Assembly (NCBI GenBank): GCA_903868595.1
Contig: CAIPVV010000043.1
Span: 62,001-126,000 of the forward strand
From: an uncultured Pseudomonadota bacterium
GTDB taxonomy: Bacteria > Pseudomonadota > Gammaproteobacteria > Steroidobacterales > Steroidobacteraceae
Direction: 5' to 3'
DNA: 64,000 bases
This document shows positions 8,920 through 17,563 of the stretch, in pieces; the stretch's first letter is position 1, and each line of letters opens with the position of its first letter. A program made the position numbers and the translations under genes. A model generated the notes under the pieces. The model did no database searches, was not told the DNA's origin, and saw nothing but the letters and a program-made list of their open reading frames with translations.

Positions 8920-10518
8920 ATGGAAAAAGACAACGCTGGACAGTCAATGACCGGGGCGGAGAGTCTGCTGCGCACGATGGCCGCCGCAGGCATCGAGGTC
9001 TGCTTCGCCAATCCCGGAACCTCCGAGATGCACTTCGTCTCCGCCCTCGGAGCGGTGGCGTCGATCCGGCCGGTGCTTGGGCTGTTCGAAGGCGCTGTCA
9101 GCGGCATGGCGGATGGATACGCGCGCGTCGCCGCCCGGCCCGCGATGACGCTGCTGCACCTGGGCACCGGCTTCACCAATGCCGGCGCCAACCTGCACAA
9201 TGCGCGTCGCGCGAAGAGCCCGGTCGTCAACGTGGTCGGCGATCACGCCACGACGCACAAGCGCTGGGACAGTCCGCTGAAGTCCGACATCGAGGCCCTT
9301 GCGCGTCCGCTGTCCGACTGGCTACGCATGGCGCAGTCCCCCCAGACGCTATCGGCCGACGCGGCGGCGGCTGTGGCGGCGGCACGCACGGCACCCGGAC
9401 AGGTTGCGACGCTGATCCTCCCGGCGGATGTCGCCTGGGGTCGCACCGAAGGATTTGCATTGCCGCGTACCGTAGTTCCGCCGCCGCCGCCGTCTGAGGC
9501 TGCGGTCGACCGTGCGGCGCGCGTCCTCCTACAGCGCGGCGCCAGCAGCGTTCTGCTGGTGCGCGCGGCGGCCGGCGAGCCCCGCGGCATCACGGCGCTG
9601 GAGCGTATCTGCGCGCATACCGGGGCGCGGGCCGTCCACGACCTGGTGGCGCCGCGGGCCCTGCGCGGGGCCTCCGTGTACCCGGTGACGCGCGTGCCCT
9701 ATCGCGCCGAAGGGGCGGTGGCGCTGCTGGCCGGCGTCACAGACCTCATCCTTGTCGGTGCGCATCCGCCGGTCGCCCCCTTCGCCTACCCGCAGTTCCC
9801 GAGCTGGCTGACACCGGAGGGGGCAGCCCTCACCTGGCTGGCGCAGGAGCACGAGGACGAAGTGCTGGGGCTCGAGGCGCTCGCCGAGGCCCTGCGCGCG
9901 CCGCGTCTCGGCGCGCAGCCCGCCAGCGTAAAACCGGCAACCTCCTCGCCGGTACCCTGTCCGCGGGGCCCACTCGACGCCACGGCGATCGGCTGCTCGA
10001 TCGCGCGGCATTTGCCGCAGGGTGCGATCCTGTCGGAGGAGGCCATCAGCAACGGGCCGGCGCTCGCCGCGCAGACCGGGCAGGCTGCCCCGCACTGGCA
10101 CCTCACCAACACCGGCGGCGCGCTTGGCCAGGGTATTCCCCTGGCCACCGGCGCGGCCATCGCGGCAGGTAGTGATCGCAAGGTCGTCAATGTGCAGGCC
10201 GACGGCAGTGCGATGTTCACGCTGCAGGCGCTGTGGACCCAGGCCCGCGAGCGTCTTGACGTCGTCACGATTATCCTCGCGAACCGCAGCTATGCCGTGC
10301 TGCGAGCGGAGATCGAGCGTGTCGGCGCCCGGGTCGAGCCTGCTCTGGCGGGGAAGCTGCTGGACATCGGTAATCCGGACATCGACTGGGTCGCGCTGGC
10401 GCGCGGCCTGGGCGTGGAGGCGGTGCGCGCGAGCACCGCCGAGGCCTTCGACGACTGCCTGGCGGCGGCGCTGCGGCGTCCTGGCCCCCTGCTGATCGAA
10501 GCCGTGCTGTCCCGCTAG
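8920..10518 (+). CDS. ThDP-dependent acetolactate-synthase-like decarboxylase/carboligase
   Basis: A 532-residue IlvB/MdlC-type enzyme with the three usual parts. The N-terminal pyrimidine domain shows VCFANPGTSEMHFVSALG and the activating Glu in LGLFEGAVSGMADGYARV. A central domain follows. The C-terminal ThDP-binding domain has DGSAMFTLQALWTQARERLD and ANRSYAVL. Such proteins are often annotated acetolactate synthase large subunit, but no small subunit is nearby and many relatives decarboxylate 2-oxo acids such as benzoylformate. Its stop overlaps the start of an MFS gene by one base, implying that an imported acid may be its substrate. A second in-frame ATG lies at 8947. Confidence 0.82.
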   Translation: MEKDNAGQSMTGAESLLRTMAAAGIEVCFANPGTSEMHFVSALGAVASIRPVLGLFEGAVSGMADGYARVAARPAMTLLHLGTGFTNAGANLHNARRAKSPVVNVVGDHATTHKRWDSPLKSDIEALARPLSDWLRMAQSPQTLSADAAAAVAAARTAPGQVATLILPADVAWGRTEGFALPRTVVPPPPPSEAAVDRAARVLLQRGASSVLLVRAAAGEPRGITALERICAHTGARAVHDLVAPRALRGASVYPVTRVPYRAEGAVALLAGVTDLILVGAHPPVAPFAYPQFPSWLTPEGAALTWLAQEHEDEVLGLEALAEALRAPRLGAQPASVKPATSSPVPCPRGPLDATAIGCSIARHLPQGAILSEEAISNGPALAAQTGQAAPHWHLTNTGGALGQGIPLATGAAIAAGSDRKVVNVQADGSAMFTLQALWTQARERLDVVTIILANRSYAVLRAEIERVGARVEPALAGKLLDIGNPDIDWVALARGLGVEAVRASTAEAFDDCLAAALRRPGPLLIEAVLSR

Positions 10519-11738
10519 TGGAGTCTCTCGACAGCTCTGCGTGGAGCGCGGGCCAGAAGGGCGTAGTCGGGCTGGTCGCCATCGCGCTGGTGCTGGACGG
10601 TCTGGACGCCCAGGCGCTCGGCCTTGCGATTCCGGCGCTGATCCGGGACTGGGGCGTGACGCGCGCGGACCTTACGCCGATCATGGCGGCGAGCCTCGCC
10701 GCCATGGCGGTGGGCGCTACTTTCGGCGGCTGGGTGGGCGATCGGATCGGGCGCCGCCGCGCGCTGATCGGCAGCCTTGTGCTCTTCGGACTCGCCACCG
10801 GCGTCGCGGCCCGCACGCACGGACTCATCGCGTTCGGGGTGCTGCGCAGTGCCGCCGGCCTTGGGCTCGGCGCGACGCTCCCCGCCGCCAGCGCGCTGAT
10901 CGCGGAGTTCACGCCCCCGCGTTATCGCAGCATCGGCATGTCGATCGCAATGCTGAGCCAGCCCGTGGGGTCGATGGCCGCAGGACTTCTTGCCGCGTTG
11001 CTGCTGGAAACCGCAGGCTGGCGCAGCCTGTTTCTGATCGGCGGCGGTGCGCCGCTGGCCCTCGCGCTCTTCTACCAGTGGCGGTTGCGGGAATCTCCGA
11101 GCTATCTTGCCGCCTCGGAGACGCAAGCACCCCGCGCGAGCCTCTGGGCGCTACTCGACCGGGAGCGGCGGCGCGACAGCCTGCTTGCGTGGATCGCCTG
11201 CTTCCTGTCGCTGCTTGCGCTCTACACGGTGTTGAGCTGGGGGCCGGCCATGCTCGCGGGCGAGCACTTTCCGTTGTCGTTCACCGGCACCGCGCTTGCG
11301 AGCTTCAGCGTCGGGGGAATCCTGGGCAGCGTTGTCTGCGGGCTGCTCATGCGCCGGCTCGGCTCGCGCGGCGCGCAGTTCGTCATCGGTGGCGTGGGTG
11401 CTGCGGCAGCGCTCGGGCTGTGCGCTCTGTTCGGCTTGGACCTCGCGACGCCCGTGAGCGTCGGCGTCCTGATGGCCTTCGTCGGCTTCAGCGCCGCCGG
11501 CACGCAGACGACGCTGTACGGGTTGGGCGCGCATCTGTATCCCACTTGGCTGCGGGCCACGGGCATGGGCGCGCTGCTCGGGATCGGGCGCCTCGGTGCG
11601 GTCGCCAGCTCCTGGGCCGGCGCGACCTCGCTGGACCTGGGCGGTGCAGTGGCGTTCTTCGTGCTGTTCGGCCTCGCGATCACGAGCGCGACACTGATCT
11701 GCGCCGCGATCCGCCGGCCGGTGCCTCCGCTGAGCTGA
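10518..11738 (+). CDS. MFS transporter, aromatic-acid/H+ symporter-like
   Basis: A 406-residue, twelve-helix major facilitator. The loop 2-3 signature GGWVGDRIGRRRALIG and the early DGLDAQALGLAIPAL pattern (acidic residue in helix 1) are those of the aromatic acid:proton symporter branch. The GTG start shares its first base with the stop codon of the upstream ThDP enzyme, so translation is probably coupled. Inner-membrane uptake of an aromatic or 2-oxo acid that feeds the upstream enzyme is the simplest inference. Confidence 0.8.
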   Translation: MESLDSSAWSAGQKGVVGLVAIALVLDGLDAQALGLAIPALIRDWGVTRADLTPIMAASLAAMAVGATFGGWVGDRIGRRRALIGSLVLFGLATGVAARTHGLIAFGVLRSAAGLGLGATLPAASALIAEFTPPRYRSIGMSIAMLSQPVGSMAAGLLAALLLETAGWRSLFLIGGGAPLALALFYQWRLRESPSYLAASETQAPRASLWALLDRERRRDSLLAWIACFLSLLALYTVLSWGPAMLAGEHFPLSFTGTALASFSVGGILGSVVCGLLMRRLGSRGAQFVIGGVGAAAALGLCALFGLDLATPVSVGVLMAFVGFSAAGTQTTLYGLGAHLYPTWLRATGMGALLGIGRLGAVASSWAGATSLDLGGAVAFFVLFGLAITSATLICAAIRRPVPPLS

Positions 11739-12034
11739 TGGTGGGGCGGCTATGTCGGCTGCCGGCCATGGGGTCTGGAAATGCGCGCGATCCGGCGGAA
11801 CCCGCGCCATCAATGTCTCCGCGATGTGCAGAAAGCCATGGGTATCCTCATCGACCGCGCGGACTTCGTCCACGCCGCGGACCGGGAAGCCCTGCCGACT
11901 GCGGGTGGCCCCTGCCGGTACTGCGCACTCGGGAACCGGTGGTGCCAGGTTATCGAGCCGGTTCTTAAGCCAACCGCGCGTTAGAATGACTCAATTCAAC
12001 CCCTCTGCCGGATTGACCGGCCAGGATATCGGCT
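11739..12034. other. Intergenic gap with an unassigned open minus-strand frame
   Basis: About 300 bases. On the minus strand a frame from about 11990 down to the MFS stop reads as plausible protein (LTRGWLKNRLDNLAP, then QGFPVRGVDEVRAVDEDTHG), but it has no ATG and runs into the antisense of the MFS gene. It may be the tail of a lost gene. I recognise no family. No promoter or terminator stands out. Confidence 0.3.
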
Positions 12035-13639
12035 GTGATCCGCATTACCGAGTTGCCCTTGCCGCTCCAGTACACGCCCGAGGCGCTTCGTCAGGCTGTT
12101 TGTCGGCGTCTGTCGATTGCCGAGGCAGAGCTGCTTGAGTTCACCTTGTTCAAGCGCAGTTATGACGCGCGCAAGAAGAACAGCGGGATCCTGTTCATCT
12201 GCATCGTCGATGTCACTGTACGCGATGAAGCCGCAGTGTTGCAGCGCTGCGCGGGAGATCGACAGGTCGGCATCGCCCCGGATACGGCCTATCGTCCGGT
12301 AGCGCAGGCCCCGTCGCAGCTCAAAGAGCGCCCGATTATCGTGGGGTTTGGTCCCTGCGGGCTGTTTGCGGCTCTGCTGCTGGCGCAGATGGGCTTTAAA
12401 CCCATTGTGCTGGAGCGCGGGCGCGACGTGCGACGCCGCACCCGAGACACCTGGGCGCTATGGCGGAAGAATACCTTGACGCCGGAGTCCAACGTGCAGT
12501 TTGGCGAGGGCGGTGCGGGCCTGTTTTCTGACGGCAAGCTCTACAGCCAGATCAAGGACCCGAAGTTCTACGGCCGCAAAGTGATGCATGAATTCGTTCG
12601 TGCTGGTGCACCGGCGGATATTCTCTATGTCAGCAAACCGCACATCGGCACCTTTCGTCTTACGGGCGTAGTGGCCGCGATGCGCGAGGAGATCATCTCG
12701 CTCGGCGGTGAGGTGCGCTTCGAGAGCAAGGTCACGGATCTGCTGATCGAAGATGGCCAGATCGAAGGCGTGATGCTCGCAAACAACGAAGAAGTGCGCG
12801 GTCGCCACGTGGTGCTGGCGCTTGGGCACAGCTCCCGTGACACGCTGCGCATGCTGGAGCAGCGGCGTGTGTTCCTGGAGGCAAAGCCCTTCGCCATCGG
12901 TTTTCGCATCGAGCATCCGCAGTCACTGGTTGATGTTGCGCGGTTCGGGCGCTTTGCCGGGCGCCCCGAACTGGGTGCCGCCGACTACAAGCTTGTGCAC
13001 CACGCCAGCAACGGCCGAGCGGTCTACAGCTTTTGCATGTGCCCCGGAGGCACAGTGGTCGCGGCGACCTCCGAGCCGCATCGCGTGGTCACCAACGGCA
13101 TGAGCCAGTATTCGCGCACCGAGCGCAATGCCAATGCGGGGATCGTGGTGGCAATCAATCCCGAGCTGGATTTCCCTGGCGGGCCGCTTGCCGGTGTGGC
13201 GATGCAGGAAGAGCTGGAGTCGGCTGCCTATGTGTTGGGCGGCAGCGATTACTGCGCACCCGCGCAGCTGGTCGGCGATTTCTTGCGCGGCGTAGGCTCT
13301 TCAACGCTCGGCGACGTCATTCCTTCGTACAAGCCGGGCGTGCGGCTGGGTGATCTTTCGCAGGCACTGCCGGCTTACGCCATCGACGCCATGCGCGAGG
13401 CATTGCCGGAGTTCGGCAAGCAGATCCGCGGCTTCGATCGTGACGACGCTGTGCTTACTGGCATCGAGAGCCGGACCTCATCTCCCGTACGCGTTACCCG
13501 GGAGGCCGAGTCGCTTCAGAGCCTCAACGTGCGCGGCCTTTACCCCTGCGGCGAAGGTGCCGGCTACGCTGGCGGCATCCTCTCGGCAGGCGTCGACGGC
13601 ATCAAGGTGGCTGAAGCGGTGGCGCGGAGCCTGTCCTGA
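12035..13639 (+). CDS. FAD-dependent dehydrogenase, COG2509 family
   Basis: A 534-residue flavoprotein of the uncharacterised COG2509 family. An N-terminal ~85-residue domain (MIRITELPLPL, FKRSYDARKKNSGI) precedes the Rossmann FAD site VGFGPCGLFAALLLAQMG with acceptor Glu in VLERGRD. It continues with FGEGGAGLFSDGKLYSQIKD and a C-terminal FAD contact region YPCGEGAGYAGGILSAGVDG. Length and domain order are normal. The GTG start leads directly into the conserved N-terminus. Members are cytosolic and thought to act on lipophilic or quinone-like substrates, but none is well defined. The gene stands alone. Confidence 0.87.
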   Translation: MIRITELPLPLQYTPEALRQAVCRRLSIAEAELLEFTLFKRSYDARKKNSGILFICIVDVTVRDEAAVLQRCAGDRQVGIAPDTAYRPVAQAPSQLKERPIIVGFGPCGLFAALLLAQMGFKPIVLERGRDVRRRTRDTWALWRKNTLTPESNVQFGEGGAGLFSDGKLYSQIKDPKFYGRKVMHEFVRAGAPADILYVSKPHIGTFRLTGVVAAMREEIISLGGEVRFESKVTDLLIEDGQIEGVMLANNEEVRGRHVVLALGHSSRDTLRMLEQRRVFLEAKPFAIGFRIEHPQSLVDVARFGRFAGRPELGAADYKLVHHASNGRAVYSFCMCPGGTVVAATSEPHRVVTNGMSQYSRTERNANAGIVVAINPELDFPGGPLAGVAMQEELESAAYVLGGSDYCAPAQLVGDFLRGVGSSTLGDVIPSYKPGVRLGDLSQALPAYAIDAMREALPEFGKQIRGFDRDDAVLTGIESRTSSPVRVTREAESLQSLNVRGLYPCGEGAGYAGGILSAGVDGIKVAEAVARSLS

Positions 13640-13730
13640 AATTGGAAATCAGCTTCGACAAGCCAAGCAGAGCCGAGTGGGCTGGTCTGGGGAGTAATCA
13701 GCATGAACCCTATTACAGTCGCACGCGCGT

Positions 13731-14155
13731 AGGGTCGCCTTCGGCCTCATTGCCCGGATGTTGTCCGACCATTTCGGACGCAGGCCGGCGATCTTCGGCA
13801 GTTTCCTGGTCGGCGCGTTCGGCTGGCTGGTGCTCGCCTTCAGCGGTGTCTCGCCGCCGCTGGTCTCTGCCGGCAGCATTCTTGCCGGCGGCAGTGCCGG
13901 GTCCGCCTTCCTGATCATGAACGAGATCCCCGGAGAGTCCGCCCCGCTGCATCTCAAGGCAACCGCGATGGGATTTAACGCGGCGTTCGGTGCGATGCTC
14001 GGCGCGGGCGCCATGCCGGTGGTGATCGGCGGGGCCGCGGGCAAGGCCGGCCGTGTCATCCTGCCCTGGGCGCTGGCCGGCTTCGCTGTTCCTGCCATCC
14101 TGGTGACGCGGGCCTGCGCGAGACGGCACCCAAGCTGCTGGCCCGAGGGTCCTGA
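13731..14155 (+). pseudogene. C-terminal fragment of an MFS transporter
   Basis: The frame reads RRVAFGLIARMLSDHFGRRP and then three membrane helices: FGSFLVGAFGWLVLAFSGVS, AGSILAGGSAGSAFLIMNEI and GFNAAFGAMLGAGAMPVVIG. This is the second half of a major facilitator, including the DHFGRRP loop. The first half is missing. Near 14118 the frame slips by one base to a typical MFS end, RETAPKLLARGS, stopping at 14153-14155. Both the truncation and the shift mark it as dead. It sits 90 bases after the COG2509 gene. Confidence 0.65.
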
Positions 14156-14269
14156 CCAGGTTCATCGGCCCCGATCGATCAGATCTCCGCCACTAAACGA
14201 CGGCTCGACGCAAGCCTGTCAGACGACCGTTTCGCAGGATCCTAACACCGTTGAACTGGGAGACTTTCC

Positions 14270-15298
14270 ATGAGTGCTTTGCCGCCAACCACTGATGACA
14301 CCAGGATCTGGGACATCTGGGAATCGATGTTCATATTGCCCGTGGTCACCGTTTCGATCGAGCTTGGTCTTTTCAAGGCGCTGTCCGATGCGACGCTGAC
14401 GACGGAAGAACTTGCCTCACAGCTCAGCCTCGATGCGAGGGCACTGGCGTTGCTTCTTGCCGCGCTCTGCTCCCAAGGGCTGGTCGACAAACGCATGGGC
14501 CGATGGAGCGCCACGCATGAAGCGCGGCGCTGGCTCCATCCGCAAGCCAAGGCCTTTTGGGGCGCCTTCCTCAGCCTCGACAGAATGCCCGGCGTCAATA
14601 CCCTGCACGCACCGCTGCTGGACGCAATCAAGACCGGCAAGCGCCCGCAGAGCCGCTCTGATGCTCCGCCCGAATGGGAACGCCCCAGCATGACTGCGGA
14701 AGCCGCCGCAGGCGTCGCGGCTTTCATGCATGCCCACAGCCAGGCCCCGGCGCGCGGCACTTCGGTGCAGAGTGAATTTGCCGAAGTCGCTTCGGTGATG
14801 GACGTCGGCTGCGGCTCCGGCGTCTACGGGATCGAGATGGCCAGGGCGAACCCTCGACTTCAGGTCGGTCTGATGGATCTCAAGGAAATGTGCGTCGAGG
14901 TTAACAAGTACATTGCGGCCGACGGCGTGGGCGACCGGGTGCAGTCACTCGCGGTCGACATGTTCAACGAGCCTTGGCCGACCGGCTACGAATCGCATTT
15001 CTTTGCCAATATCTTCCATGACTGGTCGGTGGAGACCAATAAGCTGCTGGCGAAGAAGAGCTTCGATGCGCTGCCCGCCGGCGGGCGCATCTTCCTCAGC
15101 GAAATACTGATGGACGATGAAGGCACGGGTCCGTGGCCGGCGGCGGCGTTTTCGCTACTGATGCTGCTCAGTACGCTGGGAAAGCAGTACAGCCTCTGCG
15201 AATTCCAGGAAATTCTGGAAAGCGCAGGCTTTACCGAGGTGCGCGCCAAGCGTTCAGGCGGCGGGTACTACTCGCTGGTCAGCGCACGCAAGCCCTGA
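14270..15298 (+). CDS. SAM-dependent methyltransferase, O-methyltransferase family 2-like
   Basis: A 342-residue protein. Its N-terminal winged-helix dimerisation domain (ILPVVTVSIELGLFKALSDA, LTTEELASQLSLDARAL) is followed by a class I methyltransferase core with motif I VMDVGCGSGVYGIEMARANP and post-I Asp in VGLMDLKE. HFFANIFHDWSVETN matches the active-site stretch of CrtF/TcmN-like O-methyltransferases. The start is preceded by GGGAGA at good spacing. The likely reaction is SAM-dependent methylation of a hydroxyl on a small, perhaps aromatic, molecule. Between the two domains the linker is longer than usual (about residues 115-165). Confidence 0.85.
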   Translation: MSALPPTTDDTRIWDIWESMFILPVVTVSIELGLFKALSDATLTTEELASQLSLDARALALLLAALCSQGLVDKRMGRWSATHEARRWLHPQAKAFWGAFLSLDRMPGVNTLHAPLLDAIKTGKRPQSRSDAPPEWERPSMTAEAAAGVAAFMHAHSQAPARGTSVQSEFAEVASVMDVGCGSGVYGIEMARANPRLQVGLMDLKEMCVEVNKYIAADGVGDRVQSLAVDMFNEPWPTGYESHFFANIFHDWSVETNKLLAKKSFDALPAGGRIFLSEILMDDEGTGPWPAAAFSLLMLLSTLGKQYSLCEFQEILESAGFTEVRAKRSGGGYYSLVSARKP

Positions 15299-15377
15299 CG
15301 GTGCCGAAACATACAATGCCGGGCGGGAGCTAACGCGCCGGCGTCTGTAGAAGAGCCGGAACTCTGGACTGCCCGTC

Positions 15378-15809
15378 TTGGGCCGTGACGAACGAGGGGT
15401 GCCGTTGAATGCCGAGGCGGTCGCCATCCTGCAGGCATTGCGCCAGTTTCGCAGCCGTCGTGCGTCGGTAGCACGGGTGTTCCCTGGTTCCGACGGTGAA
15501 GGGCTGCAGCGGATCGACAAGGCGTGGAGATCATTGCTCGAGATCGCGGGCATCGAAAATTTCCGATTCCACGATCTGCGGCATCATTTTGCGGGCCGGC
15601 TGGTTCAGTCGGGCATCGAGCTCAACACCGTGCGCGAGCTGCTGGGTCACGCGGATATCACGATGGTGCTGCGCTACGCCCACATGTCGCTGGATCGCCT
15701 GGCCATGGCGGTCGAGCGCGTGGCACGTGCAGCGGAACCGGCGCCGGACTCGCCGGCGCCGCAGCCACCGGGGTCTGGGGCGGCCGGCGCATCACCTGCA
15801 CCTCCTTGA
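15378..15809 (+). pseudogene. Truncated tyrosine recombinase (integrase) fragment
   Basis: Only the C-terminal catalytic part of a phage-type integrase remains. It has FRFHDLRHHFAGRLVQSG (the H-x-x-R box), then LLGHADITMVLRYAHMS with the second conserved His and the nucleophile Tyr. The core-binding domain and the first catalytic Arg are missing, and a TAG lies in frame just upstream (about 15351). The proline-rich end after residue 115 looks like run-on sequence. It is a scar of an element insertion, next to the VapBC remnant. Confidence 0.75.
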
Positions 15810-15862
15810 TCGAGGGGTGACTTGGGCCGCTTCGCTCATGACTGGGCGGGAGTGCCTTGGAT

Positions 15863-15884
15863 GGCCTATACGTTTGTGTATGCC
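15863..15884. promoter_or_regulatory. Candidate VapBC operator (inverted repeat)
   Basis: An imperfect palindrome GGCnTAnAC-GTTT-GTnTAnGCC lies 20 bases before the vapB start. Short AT-containing inverted repeats at this place are the usual binding sites of AbrB-type antitoxins that repress their own operon. Position and symmetry are visible; binding is inferred. Confidence 0.4.
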
Positions 15885-15903
15885 TGCCTAAGAGAGAGAG
15901 CCC

Positions 15904-16131
15904 ATGCAGCGCACAGCGAAGCTTTTCATGAGCAACCGGAGTCAGGCGGTCCGTTTGCCAAAAGAGTTTCAGTTCAACGCCACTGAAGTTTTTATCCGTT
16001 GGCATGGGGATGAGGTGATTCTGTCTCCCCGCCCCGAAGGCTGGACCGCTTATCTGACCTCGGGACCGGTTGCCTCCAAGGAATTCATGGAAGCAGTTGA
16101 CGATCTTCGGGTCCAAGAGCGCGGACTCTAA
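15904..16131 (+). CDS. vapB: VapB/VagC-type antitoxin
   Basis: A 75-residue AbrB/SpoVT-fold antitoxin. It has the family N-terminus TAKLFMSNRSQAVRLPKEF, then EVFIRWHGDEVILSPRP. The flexible C-terminal part would wrap the toxin. A strong AGAGAGAG purine tract precedes the ATG. Its last base overlaps the ATG of the downstream toxin reading frame (…TCTAATGG), the classic vapBC coupling. The partner toxin is broken, so this gene is probably an orphan antitoxin that still binds its operator. Confidence 0.88.
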   Translation: MQRTAKLFMSNRSQAVRLPKEFQFNATEVFIRWHGDEVILSPRPEGWTAYLTSGPVASKEFMEAVDDLRVQERGL

Positions 16132-16534
16132 TGGCGGAGTACCTGCTGGGCACCGATTTATCGCCCCACATCATGAAGCTTTCCCATGAGGCCGTTCTGA
16201 GACGGCTGCAGACGGCCCCGATTGGTGTCATCGCCATTTCCGTCATCACCAAGTCAGAACTCCTTTACGGAGTAGAGGTCTCCCCCCGGCGGAGCAGGAC
16301 CCGGTGGCGCTCAGCGAATATCTGCGTCACGTTGAGGTCCTGGATTTTCGGGACGAAGCTGCCTCGCACTACGTGCAAATTCGCGCTGCCCTCAAAGCGA
16401 GTGGCACGATGATCGGCGCGAATGATCTGTTCATCGCGGCTCACGCCCGTTCGCTCCGACTGACTCGAGTGACCAACAACACCGGAGAGTTTGGTCGAGT
16501 ACCGGATCTAAAGATTGAATACTGGGCGGCATAG
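16131..16534 (+). pseudogene. vapC: Inactivated VapC toxin (PIN domain), frameshifted
   Basis: Two frames make up one VapC. The first gives YLLGTDLSPHIMKLSHEAVL and VIAISVITKSELLYGVEVSP. After a one-base shift between 16281 and about 16300 (beside a C6 run), the second gives ALSEYLRHVEVLDFRDEA, then GANDLFIAAHARSLRLTRV and TNNTGEFGRV. In VapC proteins the first segment is normally YLLDTN; here the catalytic Asp at residue 7 is Gly. So the RNase is damaged twice: by loss of an active-site acid and by the frameshift. Both point to real inactivation, although the shift alone could be a sequence error. Confidence 0.75.
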
Positions 16535-16871
16535 CACAGACGCGATGCCCCTTGGGCACCCGCACTGCAACGGTTGAGAAACAGCGCGACCGCCCTAGCG
16601 GCGACAGCTTCGAGTTCACCTTTGACCCGGTTCTGGTGGGAGAGGATCACGCTGCCCGTGAGGCGATCATGACCGTGGTGGTACTTAGATCAAGGTCGCG
16701 AACACCCGCTATCGATCACGTGCTAGGAGATGTGATCTAACCGGCTCTCCATAGCGATGTGCCCATAAATGGAGCGCCAAGGAGGGAGTGATCTTGAGGC
16801 ATCGGCCAGGCACCAAGCCCCGTAGCCTGTTGCCACCTTGGCGTAAGCTGTGCCTAAGTGACTGATCCAAT
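16535..16871. other. Intergenic gap before tRNA-Pro
   Basis: About 340 bases between the VapC remnant and the tRNA gene. No open frame with support, no obvious hairpin with T-run and no repeat was seen. Confidence 0.5.
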
Positions 16872-16948
<77 letters not shown>

Positions 16949-16974
16949 AGTCAGGCAAGGCGGCGGAGTGTACG

Positions 16975-17511
16975 TTAGGGTGACGCGTCCTTCAACACGC
17001 GTTCAGCACGCCATTTGTTTTCCGTGCCGTGAGCCTCTTCTGCGGGGGTCAGGGCATCCCCGGCCTTCCGCGCTTCGATCGCGTGGCGAATGGCGTCCGG
17101 GAAAGGCGTGCCGCCCTGCCGATAACCCCCGGGCGCACTGCCATTTCGCGGCCGCGGGTTGCGCGCCAGAACCTCAACCACCCAGTCGCCGCGTTCCCGG
17201 CAGGCCAGGCCGGCGGGGCCGCGCGCGGTCGCGAAGGTGCGGCAGTACTGGCCGTTGGCGGTGCGAAAGCTCAGGCCGATGGTGGTGCCGGCGGCGTCGT
17301 GGCTTGCGGCGCCGGACGGTTGTGTCGAGAGCGTCGCCTCCAAGGTTCCCGTGGCGACCACGCGGCCCCCCTCCGAGACGAAGGGCAGGGGCTGCGAGGC
17401 CTTGAGGACATAAGGCCCCAGCAGCACGCCGACGACCAGCGCCGCGGCCACGACGCTGGATTCGCGCCAGGACCAGCCGGGTCGTTGGGGTGGAAGTGCT
17501 TCCTCAGGCAT
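16975..17511 (-). CDS. Membrane-anchored protein resembling the outer part of an anti-sigma factor
   Basis: A 178-residue protein with one transmembrane helix near the N-terminus (VVAAALVVGVLLGPYVLKA, about residues 20-38) and an extracytoplasmic part. It contains GRVVATGTLEATLSTQ and IGLSFRTANGQYCRTFAT. This resembles the region after the membrane span in some gammaproteobacterial anti-sigma proteins, where a Cys pair (QYCRTF…GLACRE) recurs. The zinc-binding or sigma-binding cytoplasmic part is too short here, only ~18 residues, and no sigma gene is adjacent. I therefore give no firm function. Confidence 0.6.
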   Translation of the reverse strand: MPEEALPPQRPGWSWRESSVVAAALVVGVLLGPYVLKASQPLPFVSEGGRVVATGTLEATLSTQPSGAASHDAAGTTIGLSFRTANGQYCRTFATARGPAGLACRERGDWVVEVLARNPRPRNGSAPGGYRQGGTPFPDAIRHAIEARKAGDALTPAEEAHGTENKWRAERVLKDASP

Positions 17512-17563
17512 GGCCGCTATATTCTGCTACGGCCGCCGACAAATAAATGCGCGACCGCCAAGC

